Below, in pieces: positions 21,589-33,080 of a DNA stretch of 64,000 bases; the stretch's first letter is position 1, and each line of letters begins with the position of its first letter. The stretch is taken from contig VWZF01007169.1 of assembly GCA_013396755.1 (NCBI GenBank), positions 1 through 64,000 of the forward strand. The letters are read 5' to 3'. Below the pieces are notes generated by a model, which ran no database searches, had not been told where the DNA came from, and saw only the letters and a program-made list of their open reading frames with translations. This stretch comes from Sclerurus mexicanus. Taxonomy: Eukaryota; Chordata; Aves; Passeriformes; Furnariidae. Both the position numbers and the translations under genes were made by a program.

Positions 21589-24500
21589 CTGAGAAGTGAA
21601 AGAAAACACATTCACCCCCTGACAAAATATCCGCAGAGATACTGTCAGGCCTCCTTGCTCTCCTGTGCAAAAAGTCACAGACACCCTATAGCAGAAGAAT
21701 TTAAAACATGGCACCTTTTTTAAACTGCTCTAACGGTTGATTAATACATCTTGTGTTTAAAATGATGAAGTGTCGCTGCATTATATTGCAATATGACTCC
21801 AACTTCACATGGGTAACAACATAGTGCCATTTCTGACACCAACGCCAGTGCCTTTTTAAAAACAGGTAGAGGTTATGACTGTACCATCTGTAGCTGCTTT
21901 TGTACAAAGTACCACAGACCCAAAAATACAGATTTTAAATCAAGGACTGTGCCCAAATGCTAACTGCACATTTACATCCATTAACTTTGTGCCAACCTTT
22001 CCAATGATTATTTGTTTTCAGTCTTAAATACATATTTACTGTTGCTGTGCACATTCAAGTGTCCTTCTCCATCTGTGTCTGGGGTAGAATTCAGTCAATG
22101 AATTAATAATAAAGTAACTTTGCCTGCATTAGCCAGGTGCCTGTGAGTAGCGTATACAGTCTGTGTTGGAACCACATCAAGTAGACTCTCACCTGCCAGA
22201 TGCAAAGGCATATGCTCCAGGCCACCGGTTAGACTGGAGAATTGCAACAGAATGTTGTGGGATCAGGTCTGTAGAAGCCTGAGCTGTCCAAGCAGGGATG
22301 TCTTTAATTCCTGGAGGTTGCCAAACACACACTGTCCATGAATAAATGAACTTAAAAGCCTCTACCAAACATTTAAAACTGAGCTACAAGACTTTCAGAA
22401 TTACAAAAAGACTTACAGAATTCAAGCAACAGTTATATTACATTGCATGTTAAAAGAGCCAGAAGTCAGAAACAATAAACATGGGTACTGCATGCGAACA
22501 GGTGGCTTGAATATTTGAGCAGGTAGTGTAGGAATGCTAACAGACCCACAGGAAAGCTACTGAAATTCAGTAGCATTCACCTGTTTCATTTGTCAAGGAC
22601 TTTTTACCACTTATGGATAAATTATATAGTTATATTTCACCTTCATTAAAGAATGGGGAGTAGAAAAATAATTTAATATTTATGTAATCTCATACTGAGG
22701 CTCCCTTACTCTCATGAGCTGCTGCAGTAATATACTAAAACATCTAAATTCTTATACAAATACTATCAGTATATGTATGTTTGAATTAATTTACTTATTT
22801 CCACATGCACACACACTTTTTTTTTGCCTAAAAAGAGGAAGTAAATATAACTGAGTGTATTTCATGTAGTGAGCTGTCTTGAACATGCAATAACCTGAGA
22901 AGTCTAAGCTATTTTCTTCCCTTTAATCTCAACAAAATTGCTACCTAGTAAACCCAATTATTTGTTTTAATGTCAATATTGTTTATCATTTTGCTTTTGA
23001 TTGATTTTGTAAATAAATGTGTTTACCCTACAGAGTCCTGTAACTTCAAATATTTACTACCTAAATGCCAACGTTCCTAGCGACTCTCTATCAGAAACTT
23101 CATATTCCATGAAGAATACCTTCATCTTCAGAGAGTAGAGTAAGAAGGGGTGGTCCTGTTTCTTCCTGTTCCTCCTCCATCTCCTCTGATTTCTCTTCCT
23201 CCTCTTCTTCTTCTTCCTCTTCATCTTTCTCCTCTATTTTTTTAGGATTAATCCAAACACACCGACCCTTTAATTGACATGGAAAAATAATAAATATATG
23301 TAACAATCATTGAAAGGATGCAAGCCAGTTGAAACAATTGGCTCAGACACACACACAGAGTTAAGGGATGAGGTGAAGAAAAGTGTATATTTCATAACTG
23401 GTAAATTGTTGGCAGACTATTGCATCCTCTTGGCAGAGCATTCCCTATATCCATCCTTCCTCCCTCATCCCTGCTTACTATTTCAGAATAACCTTATATA
23501 GAATAACCTGTCATTAGCTTTTTGTAATATTGTAGTCTTCAGTTCCTGCATAGTTTCATTTATATCCTTGTTAGACCACCAGTTACTGCAAACTAAGAGG
23601 CTTAACTTACGGACTTTACCTCTTTCTTTAAAATTTGCCTTGTTATTTAGTTATCAGTTAGAGGAATATGTTCTTACGATTCTAATGCGTATAAATATTA
23701 TTTTTTACAGCTATTGTTTTGCTGGTAGTAAGTTTAAACTTTATTTCCTACCATTTTCTGTTATTTTGCACTAGCATTCTTGAGCCGGTGGACTGACCAG
23801 CAAACCATCATTGGATCATCAAATTAGTAACAACTCTTTCTAGCACTAGCCTGATAGCACAGGCTCTTAGGCTTTCTCATTTTCATGTTTCAAGCAGAAA
23901 ATACAAAACAAAAAGAAGAAAACAACAAATAAGTTCCACTTAGCATACAGTCATAAGCTATCTGCATTTTAACATTCTACCCAAGAAAGGAAAATTTTAA
24001 ACATTTTTATCAAGTAAGAATGTCAAAGCAGAAAACCTAACCCAGAAGATTACCAGAAATCATTGTTATTAGGGCCTGACTACATACTGTTATCTAAAGA
24101 TAGATTTCAGTCTCAAGAGCACATAATTGAAAAAAGTATTAAATCCAGTAGGTTCCTAAATATATAACATATATAAAAATACATGTTAAATGTAAATATA
24201 TGTAAGATATTTACATATTATATACAATATATTTTTTCTGTATAAAAACATTTCACTCCAATATCATAGTTTGAATGTGCAGGTGAGGAGTGTCATTTGC
24301 ATTCTGTAACTGAGTACTACAGTGTGAATGGTATCTGAGATCAACGTAAGCACATACCTGCTTTAGAATATTCTTTACATGGTGTGCCCATGTGGAGAGA
24401 GAATCCACCATTTCAGCCACAGAAGGAGGCTCAAAATCAGGGTTTTCTTCGTATGTATCACCTTCTTCTTCTTCTTCCTCTTCTGGAAACTGGTAAAATC

Positions 24501-27500
24501 CAGTGGGAGAGATGTGGGTTCCAGCTGAGATTCGAGCTATCTGTGCACGCAGGTAATTGGCCTCATTTCCAGGGAAAGGAGGAAAGCTCACAACAGGAGC
24601 TTCCAGCCGACCAGTGAAGAACTTCTTGATCTTCCTGGCACAGACAATCTGGGCTGGTGTCACTGGAGGCAACTTCACCCAGGGTTTGCCTGGCTCATTA
24701 CAGACAAAGTAGACGTATTTATTAGCCCCAGTCCCATTTTCTTCTTTTGGGATCTCAGGTGGGGGTTTATAGGTGGACTTCGGTGGTTCATCTTCTTTTT
24801 CTTTCTCCTTATCTTCCTCTTCAACCTCATCCATCCCTTTCCCTTCTTCCTCAGTAACTTCCTCTCCTGCTGCCTCCTCCTCTTCCCCTTCCCGTAACTC
24901 TACTTCAGCTATAATATAGTTCATTTCAAGGCCCAAAATTTTGCCCCAGAAGCGACAGGTCTGGATTGGCTGAACATTAATTAAGCTTTTAAGGGCAAGG
25001 AATATGTAATAGGATTCATCTTTGCTCAAGCCAATTCCAGCCTGTTCAAAATAAAAGGCTGTTTGCATCACATTCGGTAGAGGGGTGTGTCCCTGGGAAA
25101 GAAGATTCAGAGTTAGACCTAAAGAATAGTATAATTACCTATTTGAAAAATTAAACATGTTATCTACTGAACGTTATACTTCACTTTCCTGTAGTGCTAC
25201 TCATTCTCTCCAAGTGCTTTGCAGACATTAATTCACTACATCTTTCACTATCATTTAGAAAAATTAAAAATGCCTTTTAAGGGTAAAGAAGAAAACACAG
25301 ATGAACTGCAGCTTTTAGAACACAGGATTTAAAAATTCAAACTCTTAATTACTGCAAAATAAGGAAAGTCATAATTCTTACACAGGATCTACAAAGGACT
25401 TCAGTGCTAGGGCATGTCAGCTAAGAGGCCTGGCAAACAGTGACATGGTGTTTCCTTGTGTTTGTGGAAGATCCATTTGGAGAAAAATATAATTTTATAT
25501 ATTTAGGCATCAGACCAGCAATATTTCCCTGAAGTGAATGCTGTTCATTTGATGACCTTGGCATACAGCTCCCTGCATTTTTTAAAATACTGCCCCCTGC
25601 TCTTACTAAAGTCCGTAGCAAGACTCCATCTGGCTTCAGTGGAAGCAGAACTAGGCCAGTAATGATTTAATTATTCCCATTCGCTTCATCACCCTTGTCT
25701 CATTTCATGGGGATACGTGATCATATAGCACAGACAGAGTTATTAGAAGTTGGATATGACAGCATAGGGAATTTGGAAAAATTAGTGCTAGTTTCATATG
25801 GAATTTCTTTGGACTTCCCAGGTTTCTTATATCAAAGCAAGATTAACAGGAGTATGAAAAAAAATCAGATTTCCTTTCTGAAATACCCTACTTTTTTTCC
25901 CATTTTTGCCATCCTATACTGTTACTGTAAGATATATAATAGGCTATGGAAAAGATGAAGGACTATCTCTTATGTTGTTGGTATTTGTACTCAGGAATGG
26001 CAATTCATTTGAATATATACTGGTAACTTAATATGAAAATCAGCATCTTGTTGGTTGTTTTCTTGGTTATTATATGAATTCTCATGTATATGCTTATAAT
26101 TCTCATTATAAGAATTCTAATTTTTCATAGGGTACAAATGCTTCTGCATATATGCAACTAAATAATGAAAAATTCTCCCTTAAGAAATGGCTTTTCAATT
26201 CTAGTAGTTCTTCATTAAAACCATACTTTGTTTTAGCTAGAGAAGGACAGACTGGAACCAGTTGGAACTGGAAGGATCAAAAAATTCTGCATTTTACAGC
26301 AGCAGCTGTGCACAGTATTCTGTAACCCATCTCTTTAGATAAAGAAATGTCCCTTCTAGATAAAGGAAAGAAACTTGGATGCAATATTCCATGCTGAACT
26401 GGCATATGGGACGTGTTATAAACTCTACTTGCTGCTCATCATCTCTAGAACATCCATGATTTTAAAGGCTCAGGATATTATATTTACAACATGAAAAAAT
26501 CCTAACTAAAGTAACCAGAGGGGTTTTCTTCTTCACAAGCAGACATGGGACCACCTCAGTTATGGAGAGAGTACATGGTACTGTTTCTGCAATTATTTAT
26601 AAGTTCATGAGACACAGTGCTACAGAAGAGACCACAACTTCCTCCCTTTCTCTTTTCCCTTCACACCATCCTCCCACCCATTCCCTGTTATACAGGGTAT
26701 CTGTTTCATTCTAATAACTCACTATCTCTTCTTCTATTATTTCTTCATTTTCTTCTCCATTTTCCTTGATGAACAAAGCTTTACACTTTTCTGCAGCTTC
26801 AAATGCTGGAAGAATCTCATGTTCATCTCGAAGAGTGTCCATTTTTTTCTGAAACTGACCGCACTTCACATCGTTGCTGATACTCTCAATTATGTCTACT
26901 GTATTTGTGGGCTGTTCATCCAGGATCTTTGTTAACACATTAGCAAGATGATCATATCTGTCATATAAATGTAAATATTGTTGGCCTATTACAAAAAAAT
27001 CTCTTAGAATATTATGCTTTTAATATAAAAAGTAGAAGCTAACCACCTGGAGCTTTGGAGAAGTCCTTGGAATAATTAGAAGAAAGGAGCTCATGGAGCA
27101 TGATGGAAAATTAGACTCAAAACTAGTCTGATTATACCTTGGAGGCAGTCCCATCTTCCATTTTTGATATATACTCCACCTTATCTTAGGAGCTGAAGCT
27201 GAATTTAAACTTGCTCTTAATCAAATCAATTTACTTTCTAAGTCTGCAAAATTCCCTTAGGAATTTTGATTCTGAAAGATGTTGGACACATTCAAGTATC
27301 ACATAGTGATGAAATGCTGCATTTATAACCTATATGCATTTATAATCATGCTATATACACACCTCCCTGGTATCCCTCCCTGTCTTAACATAACCCTTTG
27401 CCCTTCTACCAACACTAATTTTCTCTCCACTCATACTTCCTACTGTTTTTCGTTGTGACCCTTTCTCATACTCACACATTCTGGCCAGATACTGTGCTGG

Positions 27501-27681
27501 TCTTCAGTAAATAGGCTTTCGCATTGTGGATTGCCAGCGTTCGGGCTTCGGGGTCGGGTATCTGATCATCATACGGAGTGTACTCCGGCTGATCAAGACC
27601 ATAACCCGGTTCGTGTGGCTGGTAAGGGCCATGCCCACGTTCATAGGCGGCATCTGGTCTCAAGTCTGGTGACGGATCCAT
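21366..27681 (-). CDS. RSPH4A: Radial spoke head protein, RSPH4A/RSPH6A family (complete, 6 exons)
   Basis: Radial spoke heads relay signals from the central pair to dynein arms in motile cilia and flagella. Six exons join in frame to 554 residues. Recognisable in order: NAKAYLLKTS near 52-61; YDHLANVLTKIL; PNVMQTAFYFEQAGIGLS; CRFWGKILGLEMNYIIAEVE; an acidic linker; TGANKYVYFVCNEPG; RKIKKFFTGRLEAPV; SFPPFPGNEANYLRAQIARI; YEENPDF; RWPGAYAFASG; FGWGHKYSPEN; EYPSGP; and a poly-acidic tail. Human RSPH4A and RSPH6A are each about 715 residues, the difference being a long variable N-terminus. Some segments look more like RSPH4A (LGLEMNY, TGANKYVYF) and others like RSPH6A (GRCxWxNP, FENIY), so the symbol is provisional. 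It lies upstream of CENPE on the same strand, very close to it. Confidence 0.93.
22193..22310 (-). CDS. RSPH4A: RSPH4A-like exon 5
   Basis: Encodes IKDIPAWTAQASTDLIPQHS then VAILQSNRWPGAYAFASG, matching the family SNLWPGAYAF. It was found from splice sites and frame and is too short to stand out as an ORF. Acceptor TCCAG|GAAT, donor GGCAG|GTGAGA; 118 nt. Confidence 0.92.
23120..23267 (-). CDS. RSPH4A: RSPH4A-like exon 4 (acidic stretch)
   Basis: Encodes GRCVWINPKKIEEKDEEE, a glutamate-rich run, and TGPPLLTLLSEDEG. The human family reads GRCxW and PLLTPxSED here. Acceptor TAAAG|GGTC, donor GAAG|GTATTC; 148 nt. Confidence 0.93.
24165..24240. repeat. AT-rich low-complexity tract
   Basis: TATA and ATATATAA-type runs next to exon 3 of the RSPH gene, within intron 3. 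No larger unit is seen. Confidence 0.7.
24358..25092 (-). CDS. RSPH4A: RSPH4A-like exon 3 (core domain)
   Basis: The largest exon (735 nt) encodes the conserved core from GHTPLPNVMQTAFYFEQAG through CRFWGKILGLEMNY, the acidic linker, KYVYFVCNEPGKPWVKLP, FPPFPGNEANYLRAQIARI and ENPDF to HHVKNILKQ. Phase 0 at both ends; acceptor CCCAG|GGAC, donor CAG|GTATGT. Confidence 0.95.
26723..26957 (-). CDS. RSPH4A: RSPH4A-like exon 2
   Basis: Encodes YDHLANVLTKILDEQPTN then TVDIIESISNDVK ... EENEEIIEEEI. Acceptor GACAG|ATATG completes a codon split after exon 1; donor ATA|GTGAGT. 235 nt. Confidence 0.92.
27476..27681 (-). CDS. RSPH4A: RSPH4A-like exon 1 (start codon)
   Basis: ATG at 27679-27681 with A at -3 and G at +4. 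Encodes MDPSPDLRPDAAYERGHGPY and on to AIHNAKAYLLKTSTVSGQN. The first 45 or so residues are rich in P, Y, D and G and are not conserved; the rest is the start of the family domain. Donor AATGT|GTGAGT. Confidence 0.9.
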
Positions 27682-27875
27682 GCTTTTGCCCGACGGGAGG
27701 CTTGTCCCACCGCTTATCTCCCCCCTTCCGCCTGCTGTTCACAGGGCGCTGGCTCGGTCCCGGCCGCTCTGATGCGGGTCTCAGCGGGCGGCCCGGGCCG
27801 GCCGTGCCCGCGTGTCCGTGCCACGGGTGGCCTCGCTCCAGCCGCTCCGGCGGGGCAGGCTGTGGCGGGGCTCCG

Positions 27876-28701
27876 NNNNNNNNNNNNNNNNNNNNNNNNN
27901 NNNNNNNNNNNNNNNNNNNNNNNNNNNNNNNNNNNNNNNNNNNNNNNNNNNNNNNNNNNNNNNNNNNNNNNNNNNNNNNNNNNNNNNNNNNNNNNNNNNN
28001 NNNNNNNNNNNNNNNNNNNNNNNNNNNNNNNNNNNNNNNNNNNNNNNNNNNNNNNNNNNNNNNNNNNNNNNNNNNNNNNNNNNNNNNNNNNNNNNNNNNN
28101 NNNNNNNNNNNNNNNNNNNNNNNNNNNNNNNNNNNNNNNNNNNNNNNNNNNNNNNNNNNNNNNNNNNNNNNNNNNNNNNNNNNNNNNNNNNNNNNNNNNN
28201 NNNNNNNNNNNNNNNNNNNNNNNNNNNNNNNNNNNNNNNNNNNNNNNNNNNNNNNNNNNNNNNNNNNNNNNNNNNNNNNNNNNNNNNNNNNNNNNNNNNN
28301 NNNNNNNNNNNNNNNNNNNNNNNNNNNNNNNNNNNNNNNNNNNNNNNNNNNNNNNNNNNNNNNNNNNNNNNNNNNNNNNNNNNNNNNNNNNNNNNNNNNN
28401 NNNNNNNNNNNNNNNNNNNNNNNNNNNNNNNNNNNNNNNNNNNNNNNNNNNNNNNNNNNNNNNNNNNNNNNNNNNNNNNNNNNNNNNNNNNNNNNNNNNN
28501 NNNNNNNNNNNNNNNNNNNNNNNNNNNNNNNNNNNNNNNNNNNNNNNNNNNNNNNNNNNNNNNNNNNNNNNNNNNNNNNNNNNNNNNNNNNNNNNNNNNN
28601 NNNNNNNNNNNNNNNNNNNNNNNNNNNNNNNNNNNNNNNNNNNNNNNNNNNNNNNNNNNNNNNNNNNNNNNNNNNNNNNNNNNNNNNNNNNNNNNNNNNN
28701 N
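27876..28701. other. Assembly gap (826 N)
   Basis: All bases are N. GC-rich sequence flanks both sides, and the right flank is a 20-bp tandem repeat, so the gap probably comes from a repeat that could not be assembled. Its true length is unknown. Confidence 0.99.
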
Positions 28702-28806
28702 CTGCTGCCCCGGCAACCGCACTGCTGCCCCGGCAACCGCACTGCTGCTGCTGCCCCGGCCGCACTCCTTCCCTGGCCGCATTGCTGCCCCAGCCGCCCT
28801 GCTGCC
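28702..28806. repeat. GC-rich 20-bp tandem repeat with X-box-like units
   Basis: Two identical 20-base units, CTGCTGCCCCGGCAACCGCA (28702-28721 and 28722-28741), followed by decaying relatives (CTGCTGCCCCGGCCGCA and similar). Each full unit holds GCTGCC-CC-GGCAAC, one mismatch from the RFX X-box consensus GTNRCC-N(0-3)-RGYAAC (28704-28717, 28724-28737). Confidence 0.75.
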
Positions 28807-28924
28807 AGGCGGGGGTTCGGGCCCTTCCCGCCTCCCCCAGCGGGACCCACAGGGGTCGCGGTGAAGGGAAAGCAGACGGGCCCCTGAGCAACCTGCTCCG
28901 GTGGACCCCCCGCCATGGCACCGG

Positions 28925-28982
28925 GGTGAGAATTGGATGATCTTTTAGGTCCCTTACAGCCCGAACCCGTCTGATCCTATGA
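28925..28982 (+). mobile_element. CR1 LINE 3' end fragment
   Basis: Reads GGATGATCTTTTAGGTCCCT, then TACAGCCCGAACCCGTCTGATCCTATGA split across the terminus, close to the standard CR1 3' end. Very short, plus-strand sense. Confidence 0.75.
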
Positions 28983-29339
28983 AGCCATGTGATGCTCTTA
29001 GGACTTTGCCTGGAAAGTTTGTGGTACAAGACTCTTTCAGAGTGAAAGGCTTTTCAGACTCTGCCTTCTGAGAGCAGGAGAGTGGATCTTCAAATCCTAA
29101 TTTTGTTTTAAAAGGGCATCAATTTGCCTTCATTGCTTTCACATACGTTTTAGTGGTGATATATCATGCTGTTCATGAGGTACAAAGTTTTTTTTCTTTT
29201 CGGAGAAGAGTAGTACTGTAAAATCTGATGATTGCTTAAAAAAATTGTATTCACAGATCCAAAGGAAAAAGAAAGCTGATGTGAATTAAGTTGGAATGAA
29301 GGTGCTCTGATAGAAAGCAGTTTTGTTATGCGGTGCTAT

Positions 29340-29950
29340 GTGTGTTGCCTAAAATTGAGGAAAAAAACCTTCTGAGACAACATTAGTATGGAGAAAGTAG
29401 AGAGCAGTTCTTTAATGGAAGCTTCCAGGTGCACGGAATATATAGGCACACACCCAGCATTGGATTTTTACAAATTTATAACACTACTTAATTATCATGT
29501 GTAATAAGTATATCCAACCCAAAAACCTTTTGCCCAGGTGCACGGAATATATAGGCACACACCCAGCATTGGATTTTTACAAATTTATAACACTACTTAA
29601 TTATCATGTGTAATAAGTATATCCAACCCAAAAACCTTTTGCCCTTTGTACCACTCTCAGAACTGCCCCGTAGGAGCCCCTTTGAGGCTTCTGGATCTTC
29701 TCTCTTGTTTTGAGTACAGTCATATCTTCCAGGTGCATGTGTCCCAAACAAGATGTCCTTGCTGAAATCTTGTCCATTGAGAAGACCATTAAACAGAAGT
29801 TTAGGAATGTGGCACAAATTGCGAGAAACTGTGAGAAACTGTTAGCTGCTACCTCGAGTGTGAGAAACTGTACAGGTATATAAAAATCTACAAATATGTA
29901 GAAAATATTAAAATCTACAAATATATAAAAATCCCAAGGCATCAAGTGTT
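29340..29950 (-). mobile_element. Possible LTR-like element containing a tandem duplication
   Basis: On the minus strand a TATATA-type box (CCTATATATTCCG) precedes an ATTAAA poly(A)-like signal by about 25 bases, and the upstream part is duplicated, which is typical of retroviral LTR promoters. No retroviral gene is recognisable and the ends are not defined, so this is an inference. Confidence 0.35.
29425..29642. repeat. Perfect 109-bp tandem duplication
   Basis: Copy one (29425-29533) and copy two (29534-29642) are identical and adjacent; each begins CCAGGTGCACGGAATATATA and ends AAAACCTTTTGC. Confidence 0.95.
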
Positions 29951-29951
29951 A

Positions 29952-30237
29952 ATCATGGAATTGTAGAATATGCCGAGTCAGAAGGGACCCATCAAGACCA
30001 TCTTGCCCAACTCCTGGCCCTATACAGGGCACTCCAAGAGTTACACCGTGTGTCTGAGAGCATTGTCCAGACGCTTCTTGAACTCAGACAGGATTGGTGC
30101 TGTGACAACTTCCCTGGGGAGCCTGTTCCAGTGCTCAACCACCCTCTGGGTGAAAAACTTTTTCCATGATATCCAAATTAAACCTCCTGACTCAGCTTCA
30201 TGCTGTTTCCTTGAGTCCTGTCACTGGTCATGAGAGT
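29952..30237 (-). mobile_element. CR1 LINE 3' fragment
   Basis: The plus strand reads like the reverse complement of CR1: AGAAGGGACCCATCAAGACC, TTGAACTCAGACAGGATTGG, CCTGGGGAGCCTGTTCCAGT and CCACCCTCTGGGTGAAAAAC are characteristic. Truncated and diverged. Confidence 0.88.
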
Positions 30238-30633
30238 GAAGTTGAGGAGGCAGCTGGCTGTAATGTGAGTAACTTCCATTTGCAACAGTATTCAAACACG
30301 TAATTGCTTTTAAGATTCGGTTTTATTTCTCATTATCCTACTCTGATTTGATTGGTAAAAAATTTAGCTGATTTCCCCAAGTCGAGTCTGTTTTGCCTGT
30401 GATAGTAATTGATGAATGATCTTCCCTTCCTCCTCTTTTCTTGATCCATTGAGTTTTCTCTCCCCTCTTCAGTTTAAAAGAGGGAGTGGTAGAGCAGCTT
30501 TGGTGGGTGCCTGGCACCCAGCCAGGGTAAAACCACTACAGTGCTGTACAAGTCACAGCAAACTGCCCTATTAAAATTATAAGTTGTGTTAAATAAAGTA
30601 GGGCAATACCTAAACTGCAAAATATACAGTTTA

Positions 30634-30707
30634 GCTTAATATAGCTGAACAGTAACATTATAATTATTCAGCTTAATATTAGCTGAGCAATAACGTTACT
30701 GTCACTG
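30634..30707. repeat. Imperfect 37-bp tandem repeat
   Basis: Units GCTTAATATAGCTGAACAGT... (30634) and GCTTAATATTAGCTGAGCAA... (30671) differ at several bases. The 15-mer TAGCTGAACAGTAAC recurs near 31479. Confidence 0.6.
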
Positions 30708-33009
30708 ATGGATCAGTTAATGTAACTTTTTTAAAAATGTGGTTTATTTTGGATATCTATTAGAAGTAACCAGAAAAAAATCATCAGATAGGGCTTGCCA
30801 AGCTTCTGTCATGTTCCAGGACAGTAAATGCCACAAAGTATCATTGATAAACATACTTTTCCACATCCTTTAATAGGTAGAGAATTAATATGAAGAATTA
30901 AAAAGTTTCTGTATTGTGTTCCTATGATTCCAACAAGTAAGACATTACCATGCAAATGTTACTTCTGCTGGTTTTCATTTAGTAGAGTTTTTATTATTGA
31001 CCTACTGATCTTTGCAAGGAATGTACACAGATTCATTTTGCAGAACTGGCACATTGACTGCAGAGGGCGGTACAGTACTTGCAAATTAGTTGTGAATTCC
31101 TCTTTATTTGATATCCAAATCTCATATTTGGAGGAAAAACTTGTTTAGTAATTTAGTTCTATAAAAACTGTATGGAATTAAGTTATCTTTCCACCTGTGA
31201 TATTGTGTGAAGCAGGTGCTCAAGAAAGAGCAACGGCTTTATCTTTTCAATCTTGTTCAGCAAATGAAGAAAACTAGGGGCACCTATATTGTAATTGTGT
31301 AAGTTAGGACACATGTAAAATATGCAAGGGCTCAGGACAAAGAGTACGTCAGTGCAGAAGGATGTTTCAGCACGGTGCTGTGATGATCATTTGTCAATAC
31401 AGAAAAGTAGGAAATGGATATCTACAATATTGTAGCAGAATCTTACTCTGATGATCACTGTCAGTAGTGTGGGTTAATTAGCTGAACAGTAACTAAGGTA
31501 TTCATGTTTCTCCTTTCCAAAGAGATGTGTTAATTGTCTCTGCTGTGGCCAGGTAGCCATGGTTTCTTGTCCCATGGATTCAATTCTGGTTTTCAGTAGC
31601 CCCTCCCTTTTTTTTTTAAACTGAACCCTTACCTGTTACTGTTTTTGAAATGGAGATCCACAGACTGTATAAAATGTTGCATGTACAACTGGACATATTG
31701 CTTTTGTATACAGTTTCATTTTAGTGAATTTTGCATGTGCTTGCACTGGGAAGGGAATGACAATGAATCTGAATAGAGCTTCCCTTTTCAACTAGCTATC
31801 CTGTGCTCTGTTGATTTCTGTGCAAACAACTATTGAGTTGGAAAGCCCAGACTCAGGTCCCACATGTGTCTTCCTAGAAGAATGCCTTCATCACTAGACC
31901 AATAAGTAGCACCAGTAGTGAGGTGAAGTCAGCACCAATACCGAGGTGAAGCTGGTCTTTACAATGTAGTGGGCAAGACAAATTTAACTTCATTCCAGCC
32001 TGTACAGTAGGAATCAGCAGTTGTTGCTTTCTGTGCAGAACTTGTTCCATTAAGCGGCTGCCAGGTGTGCTGTCAGCCCACTTAAGAGGAGGGCATAATT
32101 AGTAGCTTCTTGTTGGATTTTGTATGCCATAGGTTTCAAACTGCATACCATGGTCAAGACTAAAGTGCCTGAGCATATGAAGGTGATCTTTAGCTTTGCC
32201 TTTATAATGTGCTTATGAATTAAATACTTATGCTTGCTCTTACTGCTTTGAAATGACAACAAGAAGAAATGTACTTGAGCAGTGCAGATTCGGTCTCGTT
32301 ACCTTTGTTAATTCTCATGAAAAGACTATTAACTACAGAACTACTTTTTAGCCTCTTTTTCATAAATGTACTCAGGTCAGAAGCCAGTGACATTAGTTTC
32401 TCCTGCAGTTCCAAAACAGCTGCACGCAATTTCTATGCTTTGTTAAACACAGAGCAAGTGTTTTTAATTGTGTTGTGGAGCTTCTTCTTTTATTCCTTTT
32501 TTTTTAAATCAAAGAGGATTAAAATATATTTCTGCATCGCTTTCAGATCAATCCATCTGATTGAAATTCTTCTTTTTATGCCACTTCTGATAGCAATTTT
32601 CTGCTTAACATCTAAGTAAGTACTTGTGTATATATAGAAGCATATATTATTCTGTGAATCTTAGCTGTTTATTGTGCAGAGAGGAACAGATACCCATGCA
32701 AGTTCTTCTTAAAATATGGCAGACTTTTTTTGTTAGTTACAAGGTTATCATCGAGTCAGTAGTGCTGGCGTGCCTCTTTCTTTTTCCACAGGGCTTGTTT
32801 CTTTCCTCTTCTTCAGGCTATATTCTGAAGTCAAGCCATATTCCTCAGGTGGTCATAGACATTAGATTAGCACTGACAGTCAGAGATGCTTTTCTATATG
32901 AGGCGGTATTATTGGAAAGCTGAGAGACCATCATCCTTCTGCAGGGGGCTGATAGGAAATGCATATGGTGCTCTGAAGAAAATAATAATGATTTTTGGAG
33001 ATCTAGTGC

Positions 33010-33080
33010 TGGCTTTTGCTCTCATTGAAGTCAGCAGGAGCTTTGATACTGACTTCTGTGAAAGTAAGATTAGGTCCTTC
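33010..33080. mobile_element. Decayed ancient amniote repeat (fragment)
   Basis: CTCATTGAAGTCAGCAGGAG followed by CTGACTTCTGTG and AGATTAGGTCC resembles a widely shared old reptile/bird interspersed repeat (CATTGA-GTCAATGGGAG type). The family name is not certain. Confidence 0.4.

Larger units (their letters stand above)
22311..27475 (-). other. RSPH4A: Introns of the RSPH4A-like gene
   Basis: Introns at 21589-22192, 22311-23119, 23268-24357, 24359-side to 26722 around exon 3, and 26958-27475 hold no recognisable gene or interspersed repeat. The only marked feature is the AT-rich tract just downstream of exon 3. Confidence 0.6.
27690..28925 (-). promoter_or_regulatory. RSPH4A: CpG island at the RSPH4A-like gene start, interrupted by a gap
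   Basis: GC- and CpG-rich sequence starts just upstream of the ATG and resumes after the assembly gap to about 28925. The likely transcription start and 5' UTR lie here or inside the gap. ORFs read through it in several frames are artefacts of GC content and N bases. Confidence 0.65.

Noticed and set aside
27531..29029. Several ORFs of 330-470 codons on both strands around 27.5-29.0 kb
   Set aside because: They are mostly X residues read through the 826-N gap and owe their length to it; the flanking sequence is GC-rich promoter and repeat.
29593..29945. ORFs of 74 and 113 codons on the minus strand
   Set aside because: They overlap the 109-bp duplication and a low-complexity tail and resemble no protein I recognise.
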